Part shown: positions 35,121-48,655 of the stretch, in pieces
How the letters are laid out: every line of letters begins with the position of its first letter
Position numbering within the stretch: position 1 is the first letter of the stretch
Assembly: GCA_024509875.1 (NCBI GenBank)
Contig: JAMPIV010004455.1
Location: 62,001-126,000 of the forward strand
Direction of reading: 5' to 3'
Origin: Oreohelix idahoensis
Lineage: Eukaryota; Mollusca; Gastropoda; Stylommatophora; Oreohelicidae
Length of the DNA: 64,000 nucleotides
Made by a program: the position numbers and the translations under genes
The notes under the pieces: generated by a model
The model's input: only the letters and a program-made list of their open reading frames with translations
The model's database searches: none
Told to the model about the DNA's origin: nothing

Positions 35121-35345
35121 CAAAGTGGATTGTTTCCTTCCATTATGAGTAATACACTTCCTCAGCGCACTCAGAAAATCCTCATTATCCGTTGTCCAAG
35201 TAACTGTCCATTGTATTCTTAACATTTTTTCTTGAAAATTGCATCTCTTTTGCCTCCAACAATTTTCCTCTCTGTCTATTATTTGTCCATGAATCACTTC
35301 CATATGTCAAAGTTGGCACGATTTATGCCCGAATAACTCTCGTCC
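35088..35345 (-). pseudogene. LINE C-terminal fragment ending in the tandem array
   Basis: The minus strand encodes CNFQEKMLRIQWTVTW, NEDFLSALRK and STLTGHVMRR. This follows the pattern of the region after the RT domain of RTE-type LINEs, where MLRI-W, a T-D-x-E segment and GH(V/I)xR occur in that order. The frame then runs into the 20-bp repeats. Both ends of the LINE are missing. Confidence 0.65.
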
Positions 35346-36237
35346 TGCATTCTGTTCATCAGCCCCTAAAATAATTTGTGCTCCCTGATTGTATTTAGTA
35401 TCTCTTCAAAGATTTTACCTGTCTAGCGTGCCGGAAATCATATATATCACTTGTGCTTATGATTACAACCAGCTATTATGAAATGTTAGCCTTTGATATT
35501 TTCAAGTACTCCTCATTACTACGTATCTCCTACATTACCACTTCTGTTTATTGGTTGCTTCTCGTCACATGACTGTTTGTGTTTATTGGATGCTTCTCGT
35601 CATGTGACCGTTAGTGAATCCTGTGAAGAAATAAAAATGGACTCCCTCTCTCTATTTAAGTATTATTTTTAATGTTGCTTTTGTCAAGAGACATAGCAGG
35701 TTTTATTTTCACATGCAGGATTTAAAGTATCTTATATCTTCTCGCAAGCCTGATCAATATTTTAAATGCAAAGGGACGATTGGTCAGTTTGTTTAAGGTA
35801 AGAACACATCAAGGTGCTAGGCCTGAAGGTTTTCCGAGACGAAAATAAAAGGTTAATCGGAAACCTACTTTCTCTTTCAGATTTCTCTGGGTTGCGTCGT
35901 GAGTCCCTTTGACAGAGGAACTTCTTCTGTCAATGTGGAACTGATGACAACAACCAGATAAGGCCAGTGGACAAAGAGATTAAAAGAAAACGCTAATGAT
36001 GGACGGGACACAAATTGAGTAAATCCGTTGATAGCATTTCAAAACAACCCTTGTTCTGGAATCTCCAGAGTAAAAGAGGTAGAACAAAAACACATGGATA
36101 AAAGATCTAGAGACTGAAATGAAAATCATAAGCAGAACTTAGGAAGAACGTGACCTGATATCACGCAGCAGAAGGACTTGACATATGCTTATTGAAGGTC
36201 AATGCTACTTGGGTAGCTAAAGGATTGTTTGATTTAG
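35346..36237. other. Intergenic or intronic sequence
   Basis: A short duplication GTTTATTGG(T/A)TGCTTCTCGTC lies at about 35547-35610. Nothing else recognised. Confidence 0.4.
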
Positions 36238-36281
36238 ATATTAAATGTGGTATACATATGCCAGGCGTATTAGACCTTGAC
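36238..36281 (+). repeat. Flanking repeat X, left copy
   Basis: GATATTAAATGTGGTATACA through TTAGACCTTGAC is repeated at 38912-38957 with one substitution. The left copy abuts the TGTGACAG start of the family C element. Confidence 0.8.
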
Positions 36282-38546
36282 TGTGACAGAGATTATGTAA
36301 CATAGAGTACCTATATCTACACGTCTTTGCTTCCGCATGGATTGCACCTTGCTTCCTTATGAGTTATGCACGTTTTGTTAATGCAGAACCTTCGTACTTT
36401 CATATCTGTCAAACTCATAATTGTAAGCCACGCCTATTTTTTTCTTTTCTCTATTGTCTTACCGGCACTAGGAATGTTTAAAATCTAACCGTTGAAATAT
36501 TGACAGATCAGCTTTTGATGCACGTAGTGAGAAAAGAGGGAGATAAGCTAATGAAGTAAATAGAGGGCGATTATTCAAAAGTCGTACTTTGTTAGTTACT
36601 TCGGTCAGGGGAGATAATCAATCTTAGTTACCCCCCCCCCCCCCCCCACATCCATTCCTTCGTGAACGTAATTAAACTGCGGACGAGACGTGATAAAAGA
36701 GACAGTTCGCTCGTGCCAGAGTCTGCAAGGCGGGAAAGGTGGCAATTTTAATTTTGATTCGCAGATCGAACGAAGAAATACCCGAAATCTGGGCGAAGGG
36801 GTCAAAACTAGCAAGTGCTAGTGAATTCCTACCATTTTAATATATATGTCTCTGCCTTTAAAATCCATTATTCAGTACCCAGATTTATTTCAGAACATCT
36901 AGCTTCGATTCTAGAACCATTTGTATTAATGGAGTTTTCTTAGTTTTCGTTGGAGATTGTTTTAATTTCTGTGTTTGCGGTAAATATTATACTAGAAGTT
37001 TGAGTGATTTAATTGTTAAGTCCATTATTATATTTCACTAAGATTTTCTGTGTAGAGTGATTTACTGGTTAAGGTCCGTCAATTATATTTCACTAGGATT
37101 TTGTGGTGTGTAAATTGACTAGCAGAATTAAAATAATCTATAGCAAAATTGTTCCGGCTGTAGCGTTAATTTAATTAATTGCTAGTAACCAGTAAGAGAT
37201 ATTTTAATCGACTAGTAAATGCGCTATTCATTATGAATACTGACGAAATATTTTATATTTATTTCTAATTCATGATGAATAATTTTATCAATGACTAGCG
37301 CTTATTTCACGGGGTTTCTTTTTATTAACGATAAGACAAGCTCTAAGCTTGTAGTTTCTAATTAAAGTTAAATAACCGAAGTGGATAATAATATGGTATT
37401 TTACGCGGGTTAGGGTGGGTTTGAGAATGCTATATTGTGGTTAAGTATTTTTTCTTCCTATATCTCTTACTGTGTCCCATACCCACAACCTACCATCAGC
37501 TTCCATATAAATCTGAGAATAACGGATCTAAGTCCAACAGTACAAAAGAACATTCTGATATAATACTGGGTCTTCAAGGTGAACCTGTCTGGCCTCTTGT
37601 TTACACCTAGAAAGAGACCGAATACCAACCCAAAGAATATTAAGAATAACTTTTAACTGGGCCTATAGCGATCCAGATTTCTTTTTCCCAATTTCAGTTA
37701 CATTCAGCCCGTTGTGGCGACATAATAAAAACATTAACATTTCCTGACGTTCGACCATTTGTGGTGTGGCAAGGAATTTTATACTGAGAGAATTTACCGA
37801 CCTGACATTCCTTTATGTAAAAATGGAAATCTCAAGCTACTGACACTGTGAGCACTGTTAAGTTTCTTACCTGGACTAATTAATGTGACATAAACAGAAA
37901 TCCTAATAATAGTAACAAAGTAAACGTTCCCTGGAGAAGTAGATTTAAACAGTCTTTGAGGAGCTGGGGTTTACTTTGCCAAAATAACACTGGATTTGCT
38001 GTGTGTGCCCTAAAGATGGTTCCAGACGTTGCTAATCAACAATTTGGTAAGAAAGAATGAACGTGGCCACGGTTGTATGGAAAGAGAGAAAGCAGGAATG
38101 AGTAATTCTTTTATCGTATAATCCATGTACTCACTTTGTTTATTTCTTATTTTGTATTGCTAATACTGCTCATTTCAGAATAGAATTAACTTAGAAACTC
38201 TGTTCTTTCCAGTATAGTACATTCCTATACCACAAGGGCTAATCCTTTTGACCTTTTGGGGGGTTAATTAATTTCTTCTTGTGGGATCTTCGGTCAACAG
38301 AAGGACTGGCACTTACGTGTCTATTTCTGTATTAATTCTTAACCTTTGTGTTTATATTTTTATGATATTTTGATATTTTGCAAATAGCTGTTATGAAGTT
38401 TTTCCTTTATGATAAATAAAAGTAACATAAAACTTATTACCTGAGTCGGTCAGCTAGTCCCAATACCCATACACCATTACTATAGTTTTTTTCACGTTTG
38501 TGCGTCTAATTGTCGTCACTTATCTCTGTGTGTGTATATGAGTGGT

Positions 38547-38642
<96 letters not shown>

Positions 38643-38853
38643 AGGGAACTGTCTGAACAAAAACTATTTTTAGTCGTAACCGATAGGCTGGACTAGAGTA
38701 GCTTCTCAAATCCAGGGACAGACTCTACCCTTCACTAACTCACTAGTAAAAATCTATCTGTTTACCTTATCTCGCACTGAGTCATCACCTTTGTCGGTTC
38801 TATTCAGACGGGACCTAACATTGTTCTTAATCACCTATCGGAAATTTACTACA
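36282..38853 (+). mobile_element. TGTGACAG repeat element, family C, copy 1 (about 2.6 kb)
   Basis: Starts TGTGACAGAGATTATG and ends near ACCTATCGGAAATTTACTAC. It aligns by eye throughout with copy 2 at 54959-57594. No coding capacity. An internal duplication of about 70 bp (TATTTCACTA-GATTTT) lies near 37020-37110. A (TA)n tract at 38550-38639 is much shorter in copy 2. It is inserted between unit X and unit Y of a tandem X-Y repeat that is seen uninterrupted at 38912-39005. Most likely a solo LTR or an LTR-like non-autonomous element. Confidence 0.55.
38550..38639. repeat. (TA)n microsatellite
   Basis: About 90 bp of TA near the 3' end of family C copy 1; copy 2 has only a few TA at the same point (57353-57364). 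Confidence 0.95.
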
Positions 38854-38854
38854 G

Positions 38855-39005
38855 ACAAATAAATAAGCTTAGTTGTTTAAACTATCTCTGTTCATTTATT
38901 GATTGAACATGAGCGATATTAAATGTGGTATACATATGCCAGGTGTATTAGACCTTGACGAACAAATAAGCTTAGTTGCTTAAACTATCTGTGTTCATTT
39001 ATTGA
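38855..39005 (+). repeat. X-Y tandem repeat at the right edge of family C copy 1
   Basis: Y (AATAAGCTTAGTTG(T/C)TTAAAC) occurs at about 38862 and again at about 38962, with X (ATTAAATGTGGTATACATAT) between them. The X-Y junction without insert (CCTTGACGAACAAAT) shows the pre-insertion site. Confidence 0.75.
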
Positions 39006-39517
39006 TTAGCTTACAGCTCACTGCGGAGCATAGGCCCTCAACACATTTTACACGATGTCTTCCTTTACATTTCTATCCGTTCAAGGTCTTTCCATATCTT
39101 CGTTTATATTTTTTATAAATTATCTTCAATTCCTTCCCCATGTGTTTTTCAGTCTACACATCTAAATGTCTATCTTTATTCCCCTACTTAGTATTTACTT
39201 TCTATGCCCGGATACAGAAGATATTTTGCGTATTTGCCGCCCGATTCTGGCCACAATGTTGCACGCGGGTTCGCATATTTAAACATTTATTGTTTATGTT
39301 TCCTACTTAGATCTTGCTGTCTTTCAGTTCTGTTTTTTGTTTGTTCCGTAGACATTTTTTTTTGTTCTTGTGAAAGTAATAAATATTTTTAACCCACCCT
39401 ATGTCTCTTTCTCAGCCCGTGTAGTTCCCGGGTGTCTGTTAGGAGAGACAGAAAAGAAAGTGGTTACTGCTGTCTCTGGCTATTCGTTAGTGACAACTAA
39501 TATCATATTGTGCATTG
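39006..39517. other. No feature recognised
   Basis: Pyrimidine-rich unassigned sequence between family C copy 1 and family B copy B. Confidence 0.35.
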
Positions 39518-39857
39518 TGTCACGGATTGCCTCCCCTGCTTTGCAGTAGTGGTCCAGTAGTGGCCAAAACTCAAGAGTATATAAATGGGTCGTCAAAGGT
39601 ATCTACCTTCGCACAAGATTACTCTTGGCAGAGATGTAGATAGAACGGTAATGACGCTTCTACCTTTTGGGAGAATTCACAGGATAATTCAGAAGTCAAG
39701 AACAATGCTGCTTGGTGCTGAACATTTGTTAACTAATATCTGTCCGTCGCATTTTGTGAAGGCAATGGTTTTTAGCCCGTTCAAGCCCCCAGCTGAGTTA
39801 ATTCAGCGAATTTCCTCTTATAATGGTATACATATCTTCTTCTTTGATCTTTAGCCG

Positions 39858-40435
39858 CCGATCGTCAAAGCAGTCAGTGGCCATTACGCCTGGTGGCGTC
39901 TTGTAGGGCAACAAAAAATTGATTCCGCTGTGCTCGGTCGGCGGCCATCCTTCGTACAGTGCCCCAACTCTGGTTCATTCTTTGCATCTCAGCCTCCACA
40001 GTCCTCCGCCAAGTTGTTTTTGGTCGGCCTCTCTTTCGTTTTCCTTCAGGGGTCATTAGCATAGCTGTTCTTGTGATGGCATCGGGGTCTCTTCTGAGGA
40101 CATGGCCAACCCAGCTCCAGCGTCTGCCAGCTATGATGGTGTGCATGTCCTCTTGCTTGCTCCGAGTAAGCAGACCTTGGTTGGTGATGGTATTCGGCCA
40201 AAAGATTCGGAGAATTTTTCTTAGGCATGTTGTGTGAAAAGAGGACAATTTCGACATTTCCTTCTCTGTAACCCTCCAGCTCTCCACGCCATAGAGAATC
40301 ACAGAAAGCACACAGCTCTGATATAATCCTAATTTTGTGCTTGTGCTGTACTGAGAGGACTTCCAGATTTTGTTTAGAATAAAAAAAGGCTGTTCTTGCT
40401 TTGTTCATTCTGTTGTTGATGTCTTTGCTTGTATA
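39858..40435 (-). pseudogene. RTE-type LINE ORF2 C-terminal fragment
   Basis: The minus strand encodes the segment after the RT domain: LYGVESWRVTEKE, CLRKILRIFWPN, then RRWSWVGHVLRRDP, MTPEGKRKRGRPKTTW and a Trp-rich tail ending ATRRNGH and stop. This order is typical of RTE-type LINE C-termini. A frameshift near 40310 joins it to an upstream segment (NNRMNKARTAFF). The RT catalytic core is gone. It shares its 3' end (CGCCACCAGGCGTAATGG on the minus strand) with fragments at 57661 and 59004. Confidence 0.8.
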
Positions 40436-40449
40436 TATATATATATATA
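40432..40449. repeat. (TA)n microsatellite, left half
   Basis: Short TA tract that continues at 41985 after the Tc1 element. Confidence 0.85.
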
Positions 40450-42093
<1,644 letters not shown>

Positions 42094-42509
42094 ATGTTTG
42101 TATATTAAATATTTTGGCTCATACGTTTGCTTTCATACATATAAAAACTGAATCGACTACGATTGTTTACTTTTAAAACAACATGTAACAAATTTAATAA
42201 TGAATTAATCTTTAACAGTTCAAATAAGGAGGGAATGATGAATTTTGCTGTAAATACAAGTTTTCGTCACGGAGACGTAGCTGAGGATTTATCAAAGTCC
42301 GTTGCTTTCGCCTTTTGTACAAGAAAACTTAACTCTAGGTGAGTTCTGTCGCCGTGGTTTTCGTCACTTCTTGGTGGTGAATGTACTTTTCTCATACGAC
42401 TGGCGTAGTAACTTCAGTACTTCGAACCGTCTGATAGCTTGTAACCACAAGTAGCCTTGTACCACGAACGTTTTTAGACAAAATAGAAAACAAATGCCTC
42501 TGCTAAGTA

Positions 42510-43846
42510 CGAGGGGCATTCAGAAAGTAATGCACCACATCATTTTTCTCAGCTAATAATGAAGATAGAAGCATGAAATTTTGCACACTTCAAATATGGC
42601 ATGTGCCAATTGTGTGCACCAAATTGCACTGCAACCGGCCAAATAATACGGCTGCCCTAAACCGTTGAAATGGAGCGCGTTAGCAACTTGCGTTATAAGC
42701 AGCGAATTGTGATAGAATTTCTCGTTGCAGAGAAGGAAACTGTTGTGAACATTCACAAGCGTCTATGTGATGTGTATGGAAGTTTTGCAGTCGACAGGAG
42801 TACAGTCAGTCGCTGGGTTCAGAGAATCAAAGAATCAGGAAGTGGAGATACGGAGCTGCTTGATCGGCCGCGCTGTGGATGTCCTGCCACAGCCACCAAC
42901 GCAGAAATGTTGAAATGCGCGGAGGGCATTATTCTTACTGATAGGCGAATCACTACTCAACAATTGGCCTTACAGCTGTCAGTCAGCATTGGTAGTGCAA
43001 ATGCAGTTATAAAAACTCTCGGATTTTCTAAAGTTTGCGCAAGATGGGTAACTCGAAGTCTCACAAATGACCACCGATTGCAAAGGAAAGCAATTTCTTC
43101 TGAATTGAAGCATTTTAATGCTGATGGAGAGAACTTTTTGGCTAAGATCGTTACAGGTGACGAAACCTGGGCACATCATTTTGAACCTGAGACAAAAAGA
43201 CAGTCAATGGAGTGGCATCTCCGCAATCACCACGAAGAAAGAAATTCAAGACAATTCCTTCAGCTGGAAAGGTCATGATCACTGTCTTTTGGGACATTGA
43301 AGGTGTGATTCATTGAAGGACGTTATGCCAAGAGGAGAGACAATCAGTTCGCAAGCTTACATTAAGACATTGAAAAAACTCAATCAACGTTTTTGCAGAG
43401 TTCGGCTGCACAAGAATCCAGCAGACCTGCTTCTCCTTCACGACAATGCGCGACCTCACACAAGTCTGGCAACACGGGAAGCAATCACCAAATTGGGTTG
43501 GACTGTACTACCCCATCCACCCTATAGTGCCGATTTGGCACCCTCTGATTTTCATCTATTTGGTCCACTTAAAGATGCACTCCGTGGGACAAGGTTTGAA
43601 GATGATGAAGGAGTGATTCATGCAGCGAAGAAATAGCTACATGATCAAGAAAAAATCTGTTACGGGTTAGGAATACATGCACTTGTTTCGCGCTGGCATA
43701 AAGCCGTACAAGTTGATGGGGATTATGTTGAATAATACCGATGTTTACAGGACATATCCATGTATATTAAGTATAAATTTCATGCTTTTTGAATAAACAG
43801 CTCCTGAGAAAAACGATGTGGTGCATTACTTTCTGAATGCCCCTCG
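42510..43846 (+). mobile_element. Mariner transposon, 1,337 bp
   Basis: Terminal inverted repeats of 43 bp with one mismatch (CGAGGGGCATTCAGAAAGTA...; 42510-42552 and 43804-43846), flanked by TA at 42508-42509 and 43847-43848. It is inserted into family B copy B; the uninterrupted target is visible in copy A at 15748-15749. It holds one transposase gene, broken. Confidence 0.95.
42670..43735 (+). pseudogene. Mariner DD34D transposase, frameshift and stop
   Basis: The first part, from ATG at 42670, has the N-terminal helix-turn-helix (VDRSTVSRWVQRI) and linker and reaches the first catalytic Asp in VTGDETWAHHF. The frame then shifts between about 43215 and 43313. The second part has the second Asp in LLHDNARPHT and the third in YSADLAPSDFHLFG, with 34 residues between them. 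A TAG at 43634-43636 precedes the natural C-terminus (around WHKAVQVDGDYVE, ending near 43735). Both inverted repeats are nearly perfect, so the element could still move if enzyme is supplied in trans (inference). Confidence 0.9.
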
Positions 43847-45382
43847 TACATTTGTGGGCTGCAAATTAACAGGCGCATTCTCGCTGTTCACCCACCAATG
43901 TTAATCTCTCAGAAGATTTAAATTCCAGAGTACACAGTGTAGCTCAGGGAAGATGAATAAAATTAACCATATTCCACTGGGTATTAACTGGGAAAATGTG
44001 TCTGGACAGCACGAATAATGATTTGCCTGAGTTACAATTAACAAAGTACATATATCTCACAAAATATTATACCTTTAGGCACATGTGATGTAATCATCAG
44101 TCATCACTGATCTATTCGGAGTCTAGGTTCATCTCTGCTGTCGGTTTTCCGCACGACTAGCTAGAAGAAATCACCAGCGCTTGCTGTAGTGGTTTATGAA
44201 TACACTAGTTTCACATGTTGATGTTGCCAACCCCATATATCACCACTTAGCAAGAAAACGTGTCAAATTTACATTTGTAAAATAATTGTTGCACTTACCC
44301 CAACGTGTTAGGAATACACACTCTCTGTGCGCAGGGTAGACTTGACACGAGCAATTTAGGTTATATGCTCTCGAACCACTTGATCTGGAAATTTTGAATC
44401 CCTTTTATGACGGGTTAATCTGCGAAACACTTGGTCTGGGAAAGTATGAATTCCTATTATGACGGGTGAATCTGCCACACACTTAGCCTGGGAAAGTTTC
44501 TCTTATGACGGGTGATCCAATTCCTTAGGTATCCAGTCCTAATATTTAAAGTCCTGGTCCTTCAAGTTTTTCAGAGTTTGTATTTATAAAGGCGGGATAA
44601 CTTTTTAAGGTTTTAAATTTCATAAATACACCGATCTGTCACTTGTAAGTAAGGAATTCTAGGTCCGATCCTTCTCTTTCTGGCTTTTGGGAGTTGCTCG
44701 TTTGAAGTTGCAAAGCTGTCTGTGTGTCTCTGATTTTGCTAGATTATATCTCTCATTCTCAGTTCAAATCTCAGAATGTACTTCCCGGCTAACTTGCCAA
44801 CGAAAATTCATTGTTTATTCCGGCTCTTTCAATACAATCGTAAGCTCTTTTGCACTATGTGGATTGGGGTGTTTTAATTCATAATCTCCCCCGCGTGTTT
44901 TAATATATTAAATTTAAAATTTAAAACGCGTGTCCTATATCTAATTTGCAGTAATATTTTCGGTGACATCTTTTGCAGTCTCACAAACTAATGTGTGAAC
45001 TGATTACTTGTCTAACAGGCTTTCATCAAGATTTTTTACCCAGACAAATAATCTGTAATAATCTCACAGGAATGTCTCGGCGAAAGCTATTATTTCATAT
45101 CACCTGTGTTTTCGAACACCTCAGACGGCTCGCTCAGACTGACAATATGGGTTTCCTATTCATCCTCGTACGAGACCATATTGTGTTAAACGAGGATCGT
45201 CTCCTATCAAAGGTGGCAGGCGACTTAAACAGATAAACGCATTACCGCTGACCGGTGATAATGTCTGGGTATTGTTACGATAATGCCACAGTTCACCTGG
45301 CGGAACGTAAATAGTGGTCACAAAAAAAAAGAATGTAAGTGCAATAAATATACCAAATAATAGCGGTTGGTGAGAAAATCGA

Positions 45383-46178
45383 TGTTGCCCTGATTGCTAA
45401 ATTAGAGGCACATTTCCAATCCAACCTGCAAGTCTGGAAGAAAGAGCTGGAGAAGCGAGGGATGATCATAAGCAGCTCGAAAACAAGAACCATAGTGATA
45501 TCACGAGAGGAAAGAAGACATCAGATTAAGCTGGGAGAACAGGTCCTGGAGCAGGTCGACCACTTTAAATACCTTGGAGAGGTCATAGACCGAAAGGGAG
45601 GCATCAAAGAAGAGTTGGCTACCCGAAGAGCAGCAGCTGGGAGACTTTTTCAAGCCATAAATCGAGGATTCCTCAGCAAAAGAGAAGTTGGTAAGAAAAC
45701 GAAGATGGCTGTATACCGCTCCACTTATGTCCCAGTCTTGACATATGGATGCGAGTCATGGGCAATGACTACAACCTACAAAAGCCAGATCCAAACCTCG
45801 GAAATGAGGTATCTGAGGAAGGTGGTTGAAGTAACAAGAAGAGACATGGTCCGCAACCAGACGATACGTCAAGGACTAAAATCCCACCCCCTGCAGACGC
45901 AAGTAGAACAGTCCCGACTAAGATGGTTTGGCCATGTCTGCAGAATGGGAGAAGATCGGCTACCACGACAAGCATGAGAAACAAAGAGCCAGGGATCCAG
46001 ACTCCCAGGACGACCCAGAGTCCGCTGGGAGGACAACATTAGACAATCTTTGAAGAACCGAGGACTAGAATGGAACCAGGCCAGGAGGAAGACAGCCGAT
46101 AGGATAGTCTGGCGCTCTCTCTTCCAAACCTCTACACCTCACGGTAGAAGGGGAACGACTAAGTAAGTAAGTAAGTAA
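45383..46178 (+). pseudogene. LINE ORF2 C-terminal fragment with (TAAG)n tail
   Basis: The plus strand encodes FQSNLQVWKKELEKRGM, KTRTIVISREE, FKYLGEVID, then LTYGCESWAMTT, RYLRKVVEVTRRDMVRN, RLRWFGHVCRM and, after a TGA at 45975-45977 in the same frame, GRPRVRWEDNIRQSLKNRG and a stop near 46165. This is the thumb and C-terminal region of a LINE RT; the catalytic motif is upstream and missing. A short (TAAG)n tail at 46158-46178 is typical of RTE-like 3' ends. It is 5'-truncated about 60 bp after the end of family B copy B. Confidence 0.8.
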
Positions 46179-46202
46179 GACTAGGAATAGGAATAAGAGC
46201 TT

Positions 46203-46440
46203 TGCCGGACAAGAACATAGAACAATCGGTAATGAGAAGAGAACATAGAACAGTCGGTCAAGAGAAGAGAACATAGAACAATCGGTAATGAGAAGAGAAC
46301 ATAGAACAATCGGTCACGAGAAGAGAACATAGAACAATCGGTCAAGAGAAGAGAACATAGAACAATCGGTCACGAGAAGAGAACATAGAACACTCGGTCA
46401 CGAGAAGAGAACATAGAACAATCGGTCACGAGAAGAGAAC
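46203..46440 (+). repeat. 28-bp minisatellite, about eight copies
   Basis: Unit AAGAGAACATAGAACAATCG plus GTCACGAG (variants GTAATGAG, GTCAAGAG). It starts about 25 bp after the LINE's (TAAG)n tail. Confidence 0.93.
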
Positions 46441-47139
46441 ACACATTTATAGCAGGAGCTGAGAATATGGCAGGGGAATATAAATGATTGATTTCTGTTG
46501 TGTGGTCGATGGGTTCATCTTTTCTGATTTATTAGTATAAAAATAAATAACGGCCTGAATGGGAAGTGATCCAATCTGGTTTTTCTTTATAGAAAAATTC
46601 GTGAACCATTGCCTTTTGACGTTGTTTTCAGTGGACATGCGCAAGAAAGTGTCTTTTAATTTTTCCATGTTTCTCGCGTTCTTGGGTGGGGTGGGGGGGG
46701 GGGGGGGGGGGGGGGCCGTCGACATTTTTTTTTAAAATACGGAAATTATAGAGTGCGCCAAAACGAAATCTCACCCTCGCACGACCTTGAACATTCTCTG
46801 GGCTGGCTCTGGATGTATAATCACCATCATCATCACCAACACCATCATCATTATTATTTTCCTGTGCGAACCTGACGGACTGTGCAGCCACTACTGCAGC
46901 TGGTCCCTACAGGAAGCCTGTCACATGACCTTGTAGTGGTGGGTTCTGTAGCAATTCGTTTTACATGATGAGGTTGCCAGCCTCATGCACAACATCATAT
47001 AGTTGCCTTGTACGACATGCATGAGTGTTGAGTATTCCTGTGCTTCCTGAGTCTCTTCAGTCCACCGGGAACTACATGGGGTTATATGCATGCATGGTTT
47101 GTTTTTTTTTTTGTCATTCGTTCCTGCGGTTTGAATCAT
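46441..47139. other. Unassigned sequence with poly-G run and SINE-like module
   Basis: A run of about 30 G lies at 46683-46716 and a CAT-rich patch at 46826-46850. On the minus strand 46930-47045 matches the SINE-like module (GCATGAGGCTGGCAACCTC; GTCGTACAAGGCAACTA). No gene. Confidence 0.45.
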
Positions 47140-47440
47140 TGTCACGTGTTGTTGGTCTTCCTCCGCAGTAGTGATCAAATAATGGCCACAATTCCAGTAA
47201 AGGGAATGAGTTTTTTCCAAAGGTGGCAACCTTCGCTCATGACTACTCTTGGCAGAAATATAAATAGAAGATTGGTGCTTCTATTTCAGGGAGTCTCACC
47301 AGGATTTCTGGATGGCAAGTATTAAAAAAAAAAGAGTCATCTAAGTTTATTAACTTTGTATTATCCAGTCTCTTATGTGAGAAATATATGTCTTGAATCA
47401 TACTTAATGAGTCCCCAGCTGAAGGTGGTTCAGCAAAATA
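47140..47440 (+). repeat. Family B fragment, copy C
   Basis: Begins TGTCACGTGTTG and follows the first 300 bp of copies A and B at lower identity (CTACTCTTGGCAGAAAT; CCCCAGCTGAAG). The rest is missing or too diverged to see. Confidence 0.5.
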
Positions 47441-48651
47441 TTAATTGTGTATTTGGCTCTGTATATTGTGTATTATTCTTTTTATACTTTCTTTCTTTCT
47501 TTCTGTCTTTCTTCATCTTCTTCGTCTTCTTCTTATTCTTTTAAAGTTTCTTTTTCGGTCTTTCCCATCAACCGCATATCTCTCACACCATCATCGTTTT
47601 TCTTCTAATTGTACTCGTAATCTTCATCCATGCTGTTAAACATCTTAAGCTGTCAACTAAAAACACAGATACATAACTTCTCTATTTAGTCTATATCTGT
47701 TATAGCTTGTGTCAAAATTATTTTCACATTTAGTTCAGCTTCGTCCGCCTTTCTCTTTGAGTCTTTTCATCTTTTCCTTATAACGCGAGCTAAATTAATT
47801 TTCATTGGCTGTGTTTGTTGCCAGCTTTCAGCATGTCTTACCCTTCCCTTGATACGTATCAATAACGATTTTAACTTTCTTCATTTTCGTCTGCTTTATA
47901 TTTTGAGATGATATATTTTCACTGAAATACATAACTTTTACATCATGTTATTCTTTTGATTCATTTGTTTCGTTAGTTTTTCTTTGCTCAGTTATTGTAT
48001 GTTTGTTCCTTTGCGTTATCTGTTTCTTGTTTACTATTTGTATTTCTTAATTAATATTTTCTGGCCTTATTCAGCAGACAGGACCGATGGTTTAACAGCG
48101 ATTTAATGCAGTCTTGAGGGCAAATTCGAACACAACAGGCTAATCACCTGTTTGTCGCACAATGTGATTGCATGCTCATCCAAGCGCCTTGTGCTCTTTA
48201 GGTCACAAGTTTAAGGGGTAGAAGATTTTACGATTAAGAAAGAAAGAAAGAAAGAATTAATATTTTTCTCCACGTGTCTGTTGTCCTTTGTTGCTCTCTC
48301 ATGAGCATTTTTATAGTTAACAACGTTGGTGTCATGTTTGACGTAGGGCGCTACGAAGAATGGAAGGATTGAAATGGCATGATAAAGTGGAACTGATGAA
48401 AACAAGCAGGCACGTACCAGTGATATCAGATGTTATCCAGTATCCTTCTCCACGTGTTAATTTGGTTTCCCTTTGGTTCTCTTACGCTGGGGATTCCAGA
48501 ACGAGGAATGCCTTGTAATGCTACCAATTGGTTTTCTAAATGTCTCTTACCCAATGTCAGCGTTTTCTATCCCCATCTTGTTTTTCTGGTACTTGTCTGG
48601 TTCTGATGTAACTACATTTCTTTTATAACATTTGAGTACTTTTCTTCTTTA
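47441..48651. other. No gene recognised
   Basis: Pyrimidine-rich and AT-rich sequence. A GAAA microsatellite lies at 48236-48257. Confidence 0.4.
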
Positions 48652-48655
48652 ACAT

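Noticed and set aside
46683..46716. Poly-G run as a G-quadruplex regulator (also C/G runs near 24232, 36632 and 57049)
   Set aside because: Could form quadruplexes, but there is no gene next to them to regulate, and run lengths may be sequencing-prone.
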